Shown here piece after piece: positions 1-11,141 of a stretch of DNA of 11,141 nucleotides. The translations under genes and the position numbers were made by a program. The notes below the pieces were generated by a model, which saw only the letters and a program-made list of their open reading frames with translations, had not been told where the DNA came from and ran no database searches. The number at the start of each line of letters is the position of its first letter. The first letter of the stretch is position 1. The stretch comes from an uncultured Bacteriovorax sp. (GTDB lineage: Bacteria; Bdellovibrionota; Bacteriovoracia; Bacteriovoracales; Bacteriovoracaceae). The stretch is taken from NCBI GenBank assembly GCA_946481315.1, contig CAMLMH010000020.1, positions 1-11,141 of the forward strand, given 5' to 3'.

Positions 1-55
1 CAATAGTTCCGATGTTAACGTGAGGTTTATTACGGTCAAATTTTTCCTTAGCCAT
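1..55 (-). CDS. tuf: Elongation factor Tu, N-terminal fragment (cut by window edge)
   Basis: Only the first 18 codons are present. They read MAKEKFDRNKPHVNIGTI, the standard start of bacterial EF-Tu just before the GHVDHGKT P-loop, which lies outside the window. EF-Tu is the cytoplasmic GTPase that carries aminoacyl-tRNA to the ribosomal A site. The ATG (55-53) has a strong AAGGAG ribosome binding site at 65-70 with a 9-base spacer. It follows fusA by 24 bases, so it is probably cotranscribed with fusA and may also have its own promoter inside the fusA 3' end. The visible codons are the A/T-ending type typical of a highly expressed gene here. The identity is secure, but nothing can be said about the rest of the gene. 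Confidence 0.95.
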   Translation of the reverse strand, partial: MAKEKFDRNKPHVNIGTI

Positions 56-79
56 GGTTGGTTTCTCCTTAAATAAAAC

Positions 80-2167
80 CTAAATATAAATACCTTTCTT
101 TTCTAAAGTCGATTTTGCTAAATCTTGTGGCATTTCCACGTAGTGCTTGAACTTCATAGTGAAGCTTGCTCGGCCCTGAGATTTTGATCGAAGATCTGTA
201 CTATAACCGAATAATTCCGCCAATGGAACTTCCGCGGAAATTAAATCTTTGTTTTGCTTAATTCCCATAGTTATGATCTTGCCGCGTTTCGCATTAATAT
301 CAGAGATAACATCTCCGGTATAGTCTTGTGGAGTAATAACCTCAAGATCCATAATCGGCTCAAGTAAACGAACACCTGCTTGCTTACATGCTTCTCTGAA
401 AGCGCCAGACGCTGCGATTGCATAAGCAACATCACTTGACTCGTTTTCATTAAACTCAGCACTTAATAGTGTCGCTTTGATGTTTAAAAATGGATATCCC
501 GCGAGCATTCCACCAGGAGCCGTGTCCATAACGGACTTTTTGATAGAATCTATAAAGTTTTGTGGAAGAATTTTCGAATTAATTTTCGATTCAAACATGA
601 CCCCTGCCTGGTAATCAGCTGGCTCAACTCTTAAAGTTACCTGACCAAACTGGATTTTCCCTGCAAGTTCTTTATGGAAAGTGTTTTCTCCGGTTCCGCT
701 ACCCGCAATACTCTCACGGTAAGAAACCTGAGGTTTACCAACCCGAATACCAACGTTGAATTCACGTTGAAGTCGATCGGCGATAATTTCTAAGTGCAAC
801 TCTCCCATTCCGAAAATAAGGAGCTGACCTGTTTCTTGATTATTTTTAAAAGAGAAAGACGGATCTTCGTTTTTTAATTGTTCAAGAGTTGAGATTAACT
901 TCTTCTCATCAGCAGCTGTTTTTGGCTCAATCGCAATTGAAATAACCGTTTCCGGAAATTCCATTAAATCATAAACAATTGGTTTATTTTCAGTACAGAG
1001 CGTTTCCCCTGTCGTTGTATCTTTAAATCCGGCAACGGCAACAATATCGCCCGCAAAAGCTTCTTGTAACTCTGTTCGTTTATCTGCATGCATTTGAAAA
1101 ATTTTATTAATTCTTTCGCGCTTCTTTTTAAGCGAGTTATAAACGGTTTGTCCTGATTCAAGCTTTCCTGAATAAATACGGACATAAGTAACACTTCCTA
1201 CGAATGGATCTGTCGCGATTTTAAAAGCAATACCACTGAACATTTCATCAATTTCAGGTTTTCGTATTTCTTCTTTCTCGGGATCCTTTACGCTGTGACC
1301 TCTAAGCTCGCCTCGATCAGTTGGTGATGGAAGATAATCAACAACGGCATCCAGTAAAGGCTGAATACCTTTATTCTTAAAAGCTGAACCACATAAAACA
1401 GGGATGAAAGATTTCTGAATAGTGGCCAGCCGAATGGCATTTTTTAATTCAGTAGCAGTTACAGCTTCACCGCCTAGAAACTTCTCGGCAAGGGCATCAT
1501 CGTAATCTGAAAGTGCTTCGATCAATTCGTCTCTGTAAAGAGAGCATTCATCAGCAATATCTGCAGGTATATCTTTAACTTCAACTTTAGATCCCAGACT
1601 TTCGGCTGGAAAAAAGAGGGCTTTCATTTCCAGGAGATCAACAACACCCTGGAAGTTTTCTTCTGAACCAATCGGCCACTGAATCGCAGCTGCTTTCTTA
1701 TCCAGCTTCTCACGAATTTCGGTAATACAATTTTCAAAATCAGCTCCCATGCGATCCATTTTATTCACGAAAGCTAAACGGGGAACTTTATATTTATCAG
1801 CTTGAGCCCAAACGGTTTCAGACTGTGGCTCAACACCTGACACAGCATCAAATACACCAATAGCACCGTCGAGAACGCGAAGCGATCTTTCAACTTCAAT
1901 CGTAAAATCCACGTGCCCCGGCGTATCGATAATATTGATTGTTTGCTTATTCCAGCTACAAGTTGTTGCGGCTGATGTAATCGTGATTCCTCTTTCTTGC
2001 TCCTGGATCATCCAGTCCATCGTTGCTGTTCCATCATGAACTTCGCCGATCTTGTGACTTTTTCCAGTGTAATAAAGGATTCTTTCTGTCGTCGTCGTCT
2101 TCCCGGCATCAATGTGTGCCATGATTCCGATGTTACGAATTTTGTCGATTTGTTGCTTAGAACTCAT
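80..2167 (-). CDS. fusA: Elongation factor G; domain IV resembles the spdEFG2 / recycling-type EF-G class
   Basis: A 695-residue translational GTPase of normal EF-G length. EF-G family proteins act on the ribosome in translocation and, with RRF, in recycling. The G domain (about 1-285) has G1 AHIDAGKT 17-24, G2 RGIT 59-62, G3 DTPGH 81-85, G4 NKMD 135-138 and G5 GSA 260-262, all intact. Domain II spans about 300-400, III 405-480, IV 482-605 and V 606-690. Domain IV is unusual: the loop that reads GGRGQYG in E. coli is AGKIQFG (502-508), and the tip histidine (E. coli H583) is Asn573 in EFNENESS. Domain V lacks the few extra residues of standard EF-G. From memory these traits match mitochondrial EF-G2 and bacterial spdEFG2, which recycle ribosomes. 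The G domain lacks the HIDSGKTTLTER form and insertion of spdEFG1. The ATG at 2167 fits the family N-terminus but has no normal Shine-Dalgarno and lies just after an intrinsic terminator. Codon preference looks weaker than in rpsL or rpoC, with GGG, CCG, ACG and GCC common. EF-G family is certain; the subclass is an inference. Confidence 0.97.
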   Translation of the reverse strand: MSSKQQIDKIRNIGIMAHIDAGKTTTTERILYYTGKSHKIGEVHDGTATMDWMIQEQERGITITSAATTCSWNKQTINIIDTPGHVDFTIEVERSLRVLDGAIGVFDAVSGVEPQSETVWAQADKYKVPRLAFVNKMDRMGADFENCITEIREKLDKKAAAIQWPIGSEENFQGVVDLLEMKALFFPAESLGSKVEVKDIPADIADECSLYRDELIEALSDYDDALAEKFLGGEAVTATELKNAIRLATIQKSFIPVLCGSAFKNKGIQPLLDAVVDYLPSPTDRGELRGHSVKDPEKEEIRKPEIDEMFSGIAFKIATDPFVGSVTYVRIYSGKLESGQTVYNSLKKKRERINKIFQMHADKRTELQEAFAGDIVAVAGFKDTTTGETLCTENKPIVYDLMEFPETVISIAIEPKTAADEKKLISTLEQLKNEDPSFSFKNNQETGQLLIFGMGELHLEIIADRLQREFNVGIRVGKPQVSYRESIAGSGTGENTFHKELAGKIQFGQVTLRVEPADYQAGVMFESKINSKILPQNFIDSIKKSVMDTAPGGMLAGYPFLNIKATLLSAEFNENESSDVAYAIAASGAFREACKQAGVRLLEPIMDLEVITPQDYTGDVISDINAKRGKIITMGIKQNKDLISAEVPLAELFGYSTDLRSKSQGRASFTMKFKHYVEMPQDLAKSTLEKKGIYI
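83..112 (-). promoter_or_regulatory. Weak candidate sigma70-type promoter for tuf inside the fusA 3' end
   Basis: On the minus strand TCGACT (112-107, 4 of 6 to TTGACA) is followed after 18 bases by TATATT (88-83, 5 of 6 to TATAAT). Initiation would fall near 77-75 and give a leader of about 20 bases holding the AAGGAG of tuf. An extra tuf promoter would make sense if transcription into fusA is attenuated upstream. The region is AT-rich, so a chance match is quite possible. Confidence 0.22.
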
Positions 2168-2173
2168 AGTTTT

Positions 2174-2205
2174 AAAATAAAAAGAGCTCCCTTGTGGGGA
2201 GCTCT
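2174..2205 (-). terminator. Intrinsic terminator or attenuator between rpsG and fusA
   Basis: A perfect 9-bp stem (AGAGCTCCC at 2205-2197 with GGGAGCTCT at 2191-2183, minus-strand sense) closes a 5-base CACAA loop. It is followed at once by TTTTATTTT (2182-2174), the standard form of a Rho-independent terminator. The other strand has no T-run after the stem, so it is directional and serves rightmost-to-leftmost transcription. It would stop transcripts 7-11 bases before the fusA ATG. Because fusA and tuf have no other obvious strong promoter nearby, it probably acts as a partial terminator or attenuator. Its 3' arm also holds the only GGGAG near fusA, 19 bases from the start codon and buried in the stem. 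Confidence 0.78.
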
Positions 2206-2212
2206 GTCAAAA

Positions 2213-2218
2213 ATTATA
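2213..2218 (-). promoter_or_regulatory. Isolated consensus -10-like TATAAT in the rpsG-fusA gap
   Basis: A perfect TATAAT lies at 2218-2213 in the minus-strand sense, just downstream of the rpsG stop. At a 17- or 18-base spacing upstream there is no recognisable -35 (about 2 of 6 matches), and there is no TG extension. A perfect TTGACA at 2210-2205 has no -10 at a usable distance. A start from this -10 would begin just before or within the terminator stem and give a short leader for fusA. The gap is very AT-rich, so this is weak. Confidence 0.2.
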
Positions 2219-2229
2219 AAATTTAATTA

Positions 2230-2700
2230 CTACCACTTAAGATGAGCGAAAGCCTTGTTAGCTTCAGCCATTTTGTAAACGTCTTCACGTTTCTTAACCG
2301 ATCCACCTCTGTTTTGAGAAGCGTCGATGATTTCGTCAGCAAGTTTCTGGATCATTGTTTTTCCAGATCTTTCTGAAGCGTAATCACGTAACCAACGAAG
2401 TGCTAGTGACTGACGACGAGCTGGACGAACTTCAACTGGAATTTGGTAAGTAGCTCCACCGATACGGCGAGACTTAACTTCAACAGCTGGCTTAATGTTA
2501 GAAAGAGCTTTTTTGAAAACTTTTAGTGGCTCTTCGTTTGTTTTTTCTTGAACAACATCAAGAGCACCGTAGAAGATTTTTTCTGCGATTGATTTTTTAC
2601 CACCGATCATCAATGTATTGATGAATTTTGTGATAACGATGTCTTGGAACTTTGGATCAGGAAGAACTTCTCTGACGTCTGCTTTTCTTTTACGTGACAT
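2230..2700 (-). CDS. rpsG: 30S ribosomal protein S7
   Basis: A 156-residue basic protein, the usual length for bacterial S7. S7 is a primary 16S rRNA-binding protein that nucleates assembly of the 30S head, and it contacts the E-site tRNA and mRNA exit region. The start [16 protein letters not shown], the [15 protein letters not shown] segment, the [10 protein letters not shown] helix and the AFAHLKW C-terminus are family signatures. The ATG at 2700 has a GAGGAG ribosome binding site (2711-2706) with a 5-base spacer. The stop is TAG. It follows rpsL by 104 bases. In E. coli S7 represses its own operon by binding between rpsL and rpsG; the matching gap here also holds hairpins, but no S7 site can be proven from sequence alone. 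Confidence 0.98.
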   Translation of the reverse strand: MSRKRKADVREVLPDPKFQDIVITKFINTLMIGGKKSIAEKIFYGALDVVQEKTNEEPLKVFKKALSNIKPAVEVKSRRIGGATYQIPVEVRPARRQSLALRWLRDYASERSGKTMIQKLADEIIDASQNRGGSVKKREDVYKMAEANKAFAHLKW

Positions 2701-2714
2701 ATATACTCCTCTTC

Positions 2715-2737
2715 ATTTCTTTCACCATGAAAGAAAT
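2715..2737 (-). promoter_or_regulatory. Perfect hairpin just upstream of the rpsG ribosome binding site
   Basis: A 10-bp perfect inverted repeat (ATTTCTTTCA / TGAAAGAAAT) with a 3-base TGG loop in minus-strand sense. It ends 3 bases before the GAGGAG of rpsG, so it could influence ribosome access. It is mostly A-U and has no T-run after it, so it is not a terminator. Its core (TTTCTTT...TGGT...AAAGAAA) recurs in the rpoC-rpsL gap. Its position matches where E. coli S7 binds its own mRNA, but the sequence gives no direct proof of S7 binding; RNA processing is another possibility. Confidence 0.55.
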
Positions 2738-2741
2738 TACT

Positions 2742-2772
2742 CTCCCTAAATCACAAATTGCAATAGAGGGAG
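2742..2772 (-). promoter_or_regulatory. Weak hairpin in the rpsL-rpsG gap
   Basis: CTCCCT (2772-2767) can pair with AGGGAG (2747-2742) in minus-strand sense, giving a 6-bp stem around a 19-base loop. It sits just upstream of the stronger hairpin at 2715-2737. Together the two could form a folded intercistronic leader for rpsG. A large loop on a short stem makes it uncertain on its own. Confidence 0.3.
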
Positions 2773-2804
2773 TGCTTGTTAATTAACTTGAGCTAAGAGA
2801 CTTA

Positions 2805-3179
2805 TTATTTCTTAGGTCTCTTCGCACCGTATTTTGAACGGCCTTGTCTTCTCTTGTCTACACCAGTAGCATCTAGAGCTCCACGGATAGTATGGTAACG
2901 AACACCTGGAAGGTCTTTTACTCTTCCTCCGCGGATAAGTACGATACTGTGCTCTTGAAGGTTGTGACCTTCTCCACCGATATATGAAGTTACTTCAAAT
3001 CCTGAAGTAAGCTTAACTCTACATACCTTTCTCATCGCTGAGTTTGGCTTCTTTGGAGTCGTTGTATAAACACGAACACAAACTCCACGTCTTTGAGGAC
3101 ATGATTTTAGTGCTGGTGATTTAGTTTTCGAGTACTTATCCTCGCGACCCTTTCTGATTAACTGATTAATTGTAGGCAT
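2805..3179 (-). CDS. rpsL: 30S ribosomal protein S12
   Basis: A 124-residue S12, part of the decoding centre of the 30S subunit. The family start [11 protein letters not shown], the [10 protein letters not shown] loop (39-48), [19 protein letters not shown] and [14 protein letters not shown] (84-97) are all present and almost identical to E. coli. Lys43 and Lys88, the main sites of streptomycin-resistance changes, are wild type, and Asp89, the beta-methylthiolated residue in E. coli, is kept. The start was set at the ATG 3179-3177 because it gives the family length and N-terminus and has AAGGAG ten bases upstream. The frame stays open for 20 more codons to a TTG at 3239, but that start lies in a hairpin and adds non-family residues. 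The stop is TAA. Confidence 0.98.
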   Translation of the reverse strand: MPTINQLIRKGREDKYSKTKSPALKSCPQRRGVCVRVYTTTPKKPNSAMRKVCRVKLTSGFEVTSYIGGEGHNLQEHSIVLIRGGRVKDLPGVRYHTIRGALDATGVDKRRQGRSKYGAKRPKK

Positions 3180-3189
3180 TGTCCAACTG

Positions 3190-3195
3190 CTCCTT
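3190..3195 (-). promoter_or_regulatory. rpsL ribosome binding site AAGGAG
   Basis: AAGGAG in minus-strand sense lies 10 bases before the ATG at 3179. It decides the rpsL start in favour of the 124-residue form over the longer open frame reaching 3239. Confidence 0.85.
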
Positions 3196-3222
3196 AGCTT
3201 TTTCCAACATTTCGCAAATATA

Positions 3223-3250
3223 GCCACTTTCTTTACCAAAAGAAAGTGGC
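3223..3250 (-). promoter_or_regulatory. Perfect 12-bp hairpin in the rpoC-rpsL gap
   Basis: GCCACTTTCTTT (3250-3239) pairs exactly with AAAGAAAGTGGC (3234-3223) around a 4-base TGGT loop in minus-strand sense. It lies 17 bases after the rpoC stop and 43 bases before the rpsL ATG. The bases after it (TATATTTGCG) are not a terminator T-run, so a processing site, mRNA stabiliser or regulatory structure separating the polymerase and ribosomal protein parts of the transcript is more likely. It shares its inner stem and loop with the hairpin at 2715-2737. Confidence 0.6.
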
Positions 3251-3267
3251 GAGTTCAAGTTAATTTT

Positions 3268-6200
3268 TTAAAACGATAGCGATGCAGCTGTTGCTACTTC
3301 GTCTTCGCTCATGACGGCTTCGTAATTTCTGTAACGTGGAATCCCTGATCCAGCTGGAATCAGACGTCCCATGATAACGTTTTCCTTTAAGCCGCGAAGT
3401 GCATCTGACTTTCCTTCAAGGGCAGCCTGAGTAAGAACCTTCGTCGTTTCCTGGAATGACGCAGCAGAAATAAATGATTCAGTAGTTAAAGAAGCTTTTG
3501 TGATACCCAGAAGAAGCGGCATCGCTTCAACAGGTTTTTCACCGTTAGCTGCTAAACGCTCGTTAACTTCATTAAGCTCAGCACGAGTGATTGAATCTCC
3601 GGTAACAAATGTAGAGTCCCCAGGATTCGTTACTTCAACCTTCTTTAACATTTGAGAAGCGATAACTTCGATGTGCTTATCATCGATTTTAACACCCTGA
3701 AGGCGGTAAACTTCCTGGATCTCATCAACGATGTAACGAGCAAGAGCTTTAACACCAAGAACGCGAAGAATGTCATGTGGATTTGATGGTCCATCCATGA
3801 TTGGCTCTCCAGCTCTGATGTAGTCGCCTTCATTAACAACAACGTAACGTCCTTTTGGAACAACATACGTCATTGGATCTGAACCATCTTCCGGACGAAC
3901 GATGATTCTTCTATTTCCTCTTAATTCAGTACCAAATTCAATTGTTCCTGAGATGTCAGAAATTTGAGCGGCATTCGACGGTTTTCTGGCTTCGAAAAGC
4001 TCAGCAACACGTGGAAGACCCCCGGTAATATCTTTTGTTTTAGTTGTTTCACGCTGAAGTTTTGAAATCGCGCTACCAACATCAACTTTATCACCTTCTT
4101 GAACGATGATGTTTGCTCCTACCTGAAGACGGTAAGCTGCATATCTCTTCGTTCCTGGAACAAGTTGTGGTTGTCCGTTTTCATCTACGATCACGATACG
4201 TGGCTGTAGAGAAGGGTTTTTTGATTCAATAACAACTCTGTGTGAAAGACCAGTAACGGCATCCACCTGTTCGTTAATCGTGCTACCAACTATTAGGTCT
4301 TCGTATTTAACAAAACCTGATACTTCAGTAAGCACTGGAATAGCGAATGGGTCCCACTCAAGAATTCTATCCCCTACTGAAACTTCCTGGCCGTTTTTGA
4401 AGAAGATTTTTGATCCGTAAACAACAGGATATCTTTCTTTTTCAGCTCCACGAGCATCGCGAACAACGATTTCCCCGTTCTTGTTCATAACGATGTTTAC
4501 ACCTTCGTTATTTGTAACAAATTGAACGTTTTCAAAGTGGATGATACCAGCTGTACGGACTTCAGTTTTGTTGACCTGAGCACCTGCAGTTGCAGTACCA
4601 CCAACGTGGAATGTTCTCATGGTAAGCTGTGTACCTGGCTCTCCGATTGACTGAGCAGCAATTACACCGACAGTTTCACCGATTGAAACAAGTTTACCGC
4701 GAGCAAGGTCGCGACCGAAACAGTATGCACAGAAGCCATGTCTCTCTTTACAAGTTAGAACTGATCTTACTTTGATCTGGTCGACTTCTTTTTCTTTTAA
4801 AGTTTTTAGATCCTTTTCAGTAAGCATATAGTTTCTTGGGAAAACTTCAGCTCCATTAGCATCAACTACAGCTTGGGCTGTTACACGGCCCATTGCTCTT
4901 TCCGCAACGTGCTCAACAACTTCACCAGCTTCGATTCTTGAAGTTAATGTGATCCCGTCAGTAGCGTTACAGTCTGTTGAACGGATGATACCGTCCTGAG
5001 CAACGTCAACCAGACGACGAGTTAAGTAACCAGAGTTCGCTGTTTTTAAAGCTGTATCTGCAAGACCCTTACGTGCACCGTGGGTAGACGTAAAGTACTC
5101 AAGAACAGAGAGACCTTCACGGAAGTTAGATGTAATTGGTGTTTCAATGATCTCGCCTGATGGTTTGGCCATTAGACCCCTCATACCACCTAGCTGTCTG
5201 ATCTGCTGAGTAGAACCTCGGGCTCCGGAATCGGCCATCATGAACAGAGAGTTGAATGAAGGAGCGTTCATTTTCTCTTTCCCATCATCACTTGTGAATG
5301 ATTGAGTTGAAATACGCTCAATTACTACTTTTGTTAGTTTTTCGTTTGTTTGTGCCCAAACGTCTACGATTTTATTGTAACGTTCACCGTCTGTGATCGA
5401 TCCTTCGTTGTACTCTTCAGTGATTTTTGCCACTTCTTTATGAGCTTCAGCAAGGATAGATGCTTTTTCAGCCGGGATTGTCATGTCGTGAACGTTGATC
5501 GAGATACCCGCTTTTGTCGCGTACTCGTATCCAAGTCTCATGATTGCGTCTGCTAGCATTACAGTTTCTTTCTCTGTACCAACACGGTAAGCGTGGTCAA
5601 TCAACTTCCCAAGAGCTTTTTTGCCTAGGATCTGGTTGATATCAGAGTACTTAAGACACTTAGGTACTGCATCCCATACGAAAGTACGGCCAACAGTCGT
5701 TTCAATCATAGCGCCATCAATACGAACTTTGATTGGAGCTTGAAGGTGAAGGTTACCTGAGTGGTAAGCAAACTGAGCTTCTTCTTTCGAAGCAAATACT
5801 TTGTTGTATCCACGAGCGTAAGGACGAATTCTTGTCATGTAATAAAGACCAAGAACGATATCCTGAGAAGGAACGATAATTGGTGTTCCGTCTTTTGGAG
5901 AAAGGATGTTGTTCGTCGACATTGCAAGAATACGACATTCAATTTGCGCTTCAATTGACAGAGGAACGTGAACGGCCATCTGGTCACCGTCGAAGTCAGC
6001 GTTAAAAGCTGTACACACGAGTGGGTGAAGCTGGATCGCTTTACCTTCAATCAAAATTGGCTCGAAAGCTTGAATACCAAGTCTGTGAAGAGTTGGTGCA
6101 CGGTTAAGAAGAACTGGATGCTCTTGAACCGCTTCTTCAAGGATGTCCCAAACTTCTTGCTTTTGCTGGTCAACCATCTTCTTAGCTACTTTAATAGTAG

Positions 6201-7383
6201 TACAGTGACCTTTCTCAATAAGTTTGTTGTAAATGAATGGTTTGAAAAGTTCGAGGGCCATCAATTTCGGAAGACCACACTGGTGAAGTCTTAGTGAAGG
6301 ACCAACTACGATAACCGAACGACCTGAATAGTCTACACGCTTACCAAGTAGGTTTTGACGGAAACGACCTTGCTTACCTTTAAGCATGTCTGAAAGTGAT
6401 CTTAGTGGACGCTTGTTAGCACCAGTGAATACCTTTCCACGACGACCGTTATCAAAAAGAGCATCTACTGCTTCTTGAAGCATTCTTTTTTCGTTACGAA
6501 TAATGATTTCAGGAGCGTTAAGCTCTTTTAGTCTTCTTAAACGATTGTTTCTGTTGATTACACGACGGTAAAGATCGTTAAGATCTGAAGTCGCAAAACG
6601 TCCAGCTTCAAGTGGAACTAGTGGGCGAAGATCTGGTGGAAGTACAGGAATAACGTCCATCATAAACCATTCAGGCTTATTTTCAGACTTAAGGATTGAT
6701 TCAACAACTTTAAGTCTTTTGATTGTTTTTGCTCTGGCCATTTCAGTCGTTGCAGCAGCTAGTGCGCGACGAAGTTCTTTGTTAACGATATCAAGGTCAA
6801 GCTTCTTAAGAAGTTCTTTGATAGTCTGTCCGCCCATTCCGGCTTCGAACTCAATTCCTTGCTCTTTTAGTTCTTGATATTGTTGTTCAGAAATTACGCG
6901 ACCAACTTCAAGACCACCGTCAACATTGTCAGTAGCTGAAGAAGTTACAACGTAAGCTTCATAGTAAAGAACTCTTTCAAGTTCTTTTAGAGTAAGGTCA
7001 AGAAGCGCTCCCAAGCGTGAAGGAAGTGAACGAAGGAACCAGATGTGAGCAACTGGTGCAGCTAGCTCAATGTGCCCTTGACGCTCGCGACGAACTTTTG
7101 AAAGTGTAACTTCAACACCACACTTCTCGCATACAACTCCACGGTGCTTCATACGCTTGTACTTACCGCAGATACATTCATAATCTTTGATTGGTCCAAA
7201 GATTTTTGCACAGAAGAGACCGTCTCTTTCTGGCTTGAAAGTTCTATAGTTAATTGTCTCTGGCTTTTTAACTTCACCAAAAGACCATTCTCTAATAGTA
7301 TCAGGAGAAGCCATCTTAATAGAAACGGCCTCTACACTTATTGGATCTTTAGGTTTATCAAAAAAGTTCAACAAGTCTTTCAT
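3268..7383 (-). CDS. rpoC: DNA-directed RNA polymerase subunit beta'
   Basis: A complete 1371-residue beta' subunit, close to the E. coli length of 1407. It forms the catalytic half of the RNA polymerase clamp and active site. The N-terminal zinc site uses Cys70, Cys72, Cys85 and Cys88. The Mg-binding NADFDGD motif is at 461-467 (Asp463, 465, 467; bases 6003-5983). The second zinc site uses Cys805, Cys878, Cys885 and Cys888. The trigger loop contains MRTFHVGG (922-929, with Met922, Arg923 and His926). A long insertion at about 940-1120 corresponds to SI3 of proteobacterial beta'. [13 protein letters not shown] (1121-1133) follows it. The ATG at 7383 has AAGGA (7395-7391) with a 7-base spacer. 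It lies 84 bases after rpoB and 88 bases before rpsL, so the five genes probably share transcripts. No missing catalytic residue was found. Confidence 0.98.
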   Translation of the reverse strand: MKDLLNFFDKPKDPISVEAVSIKMASPDTIREWSFGEVKKPETINYRTFKPERDGLFCAKIFGPIKDYECICGKYKRMKHRGVVCEKCGVEVTLSKVRRERQGHIELAAPVAHIWFLRSLPSRLGALLDLTLKELERVLYYEAYVVTSSATDNVDGGLEVGRVISEQQYQELKEQGIEFEAGMGGQTIKELLKKLDLDIVNKELRRALAAATTEMARAKTIKRLKVVESILKSENKPEWFMMDVIPVLPPDLRPLVPLEAGRFATSDLNDLYRRVINRNNRLRRLKELNAPEIIIRNEKRMLQEAVDALFDNGRRGKVFTGANKRPLRSLSDMLKGKQGRFRQNLLGKRVDYSGRSVIVVGPSLRLHQCGLPKLMALELFKPFIYNKLIEKGHCTTIKVAKKMVDQQKQEVWDILEEAVQEHPVLLNRAPTLHRLGIQAFEPILIEGKAIQLHPLVCTAFNADFDGDQMAVHVPLSIEAQIECRILAMSTNNILSPKDGTPIIVPSQDIVLGLYYMTRIRPYARGYNKVFASKEEAQFAYHSGNLHLQAPIKVRIDGAMIETTVGRTFVWDAVPKCLKYSDINQILGKKALGKLIDHAYRVGTEKETVMLADAIMRLGYEYATKAGISINVHDMTIPAEKASILAEAHKEVAKITEEYNEGSITDGERYNKIVDVWAQTNEKLTKVVIERISTQSFTSDDGKEKMNAPSFNSLFMMADSGARGSTQQIRQLGGMRGLMAKPSGEIIETPITSNFREGLSVLEYFTSTHGARKGLADTALKTANSGYLTRRLVDVAQDGIIRSTDCNATDGITLTSRIEAGEVVEHVAERAMGRVTAQAVVDANGAEVFPRNYMLTEKDLKTLKEKEVDQIKVRSVLTCKERHGFCAYCFGRDLARGKLVSIGETVGVIAAQSIGEPGTQLTMRTFHVGGTATAGAQVNKTEVRTAGIIHFENVQFVTNNEGVNIVMNKNGEIVVRDARGAEKERYPVVYGSKIFFKNGQEVSVGDRILEWDPFAIPVLTEVSGFVKYEDLIVGSTINEQVDAVTGLSHRVVIESKNPSLQPRIVIVDENGQPQLVPGTKRYAAYRLQVGANIIVQEGDKVDVGSAISKLQRETTKTKDITGGLPRVAELFEARKPSNAAQISDISGTIEFGTELRGNRRIIVRPEDGSDPMTYVVPKGRYVVVNEGDYIRAGEPIMDGPSNPHDILRVLGVKALARYIVDEIQEVYRLQGVKIDDKHIEVIASQMLKKVEVTNPGDSTFVTGDSITRAELNEVNERLAANGEKPVEAMPLLLGITKASLTTESFISAASFQETTKVLTQAALEGKSDALRGLKENVIMGRLIPAGSGIPRYRNYEAVMSEDEVATAASLSF

Positions 7384-7430
7384 TTTATATTCCTTGTGAG
7401 ATTAAATTTTTAGTTCAGTAACAGCAAATA

Positions 7431-7458
7431 GCCAGGCGAAGATAAACTCACGCCCGGC
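7431..7458 (-). promoter_or_regulatory. GC-rich hairpin in the rpoB-rpoC gap
   Basis: GCCGGGCG (7458-7451) pairs with CGCCTGGC (7438-7431) in minus-strand RNA as an 8-bp stem with one G-U wobble and a 12-base loop. On the plus strand the wobble would be an A-C mismatch, so the fold favours the coding transcript. No T-run follows, so it is not a terminator. It stands out as the only GC-rich patch in an AT-rich gap. In E. coli the rpoB-rpoC gap holds an RNase III processing site; a similar role is possible but not shown. Confidence 0.45.
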
Positions 7459-7467
7459 AAATATTCT

Positions 7468-11141
<3,674 letters not shown>

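Noticed and set aside
2694..2729. Mini-ORF of 12 codons starting at the ATG in the 2715-2737 hairpin loop and overlapping the rpsG start
   Set aside because: It has no ribosome binding site, is out of frame with rpsG, and is short enough to be chance.
3180..3239. In-frame 20-codon N-terminal extension of rpsL starting at a TTG at 3239
   Set aside because: The added residues do not match S12, the TTG lies within the hairpin, and the ATG at 3179 has a good AAGGAG and the family N-terminus.
3223..3250. rpoC-rpsL hairpin as an intrinsic terminator
   Set aside because: The stem is followed by TATATTTGCG on the coding strand, not a T-run; the T-rich stretch on the other side (3264-3269) is too far from the stem and lies opposite to the direction of transcription.
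3645..3866. Minus-strand open frames in other phases inside rpoC and fusA (for example 3645-3866, 5753-6050, 964-1194)
   Set aside because: They overlap conserved beta' or EF-G sequence in the wrong phase and have no family features.

Overview
The window is one continuous minus-strand block of core information-processing genes. In transcription order it runs rpoB (5' end outside the window), rpoC, rpsL, rpsG, fusA and the first 18 codons of tuf. This is the fused RNA polymerase and 'str' gene order found in many bacteria. No mobile element, tRNA, rRNA, CRISPR array or credible plus-strand gene was found. The longest gap is 104 bases, so no stretch over 300 bases lacks a gene.

The proteins look proteobacterial in the broad sense. 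Beta has the long variable segments seen in proteobacterial beta. Beta' carries the large insertion after the trigger loop (SI3). The EF-G G domain resembles that of the old Deltaproteobacteria. The DNA is moderately AT-rich. Together this suggests a Bdellovibrionota-like or other delta-type bacterium, possibly of the Bacteriovorax/Peredibacter kind. That placement is an inference from memory, not a database match.

Layout on the minus strand: rpoB 11141-7468 (partial), an 83-base gap with a GC-rich hairpin, rpoC 7383-3268, an 88-base gap with a perfect 12-bp hairpin, rpsL 3179-2805, a 104-base gap with a perfect 10-bp hairpin next to the rpsG ribosome binding site, rpsG 2700-2230, a 62-base gap with a textbook intrinsic terminator, fusA 2167-80, a 24-base gap, and tuf from 55 on. 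Beta and beta' form the polymerase catalytic core. S12 and S7 are 30S proteins of the decoding centre and the head. EF-G and EF-Tu are the GTPases of the ribosome cycle.

The genes are ordinary, but the signals around fusA are not. Its product has a domain IV that lacks the usual tip histidine and GGxGQYG loop and, from memory, looks like the spdEFG2/mitochondrial EF-G2 class (ribosome recycling) rather than a standard translocase. The gene lies directly behind an intrinsic terminator, has no properly spaced Shine-Dalgarno sequence although the four other visible starts do, and shows weaker codon preference. These signs agree with a str-operon fusA expressed below its neighbours and possibly specialised for recycling. 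A second pattern is that the rpoC-rpsL and rpsL-rpsG gaps carry hairpins with the same UUUCUUU/AAAGAAA stem and a UGGU-containing top.
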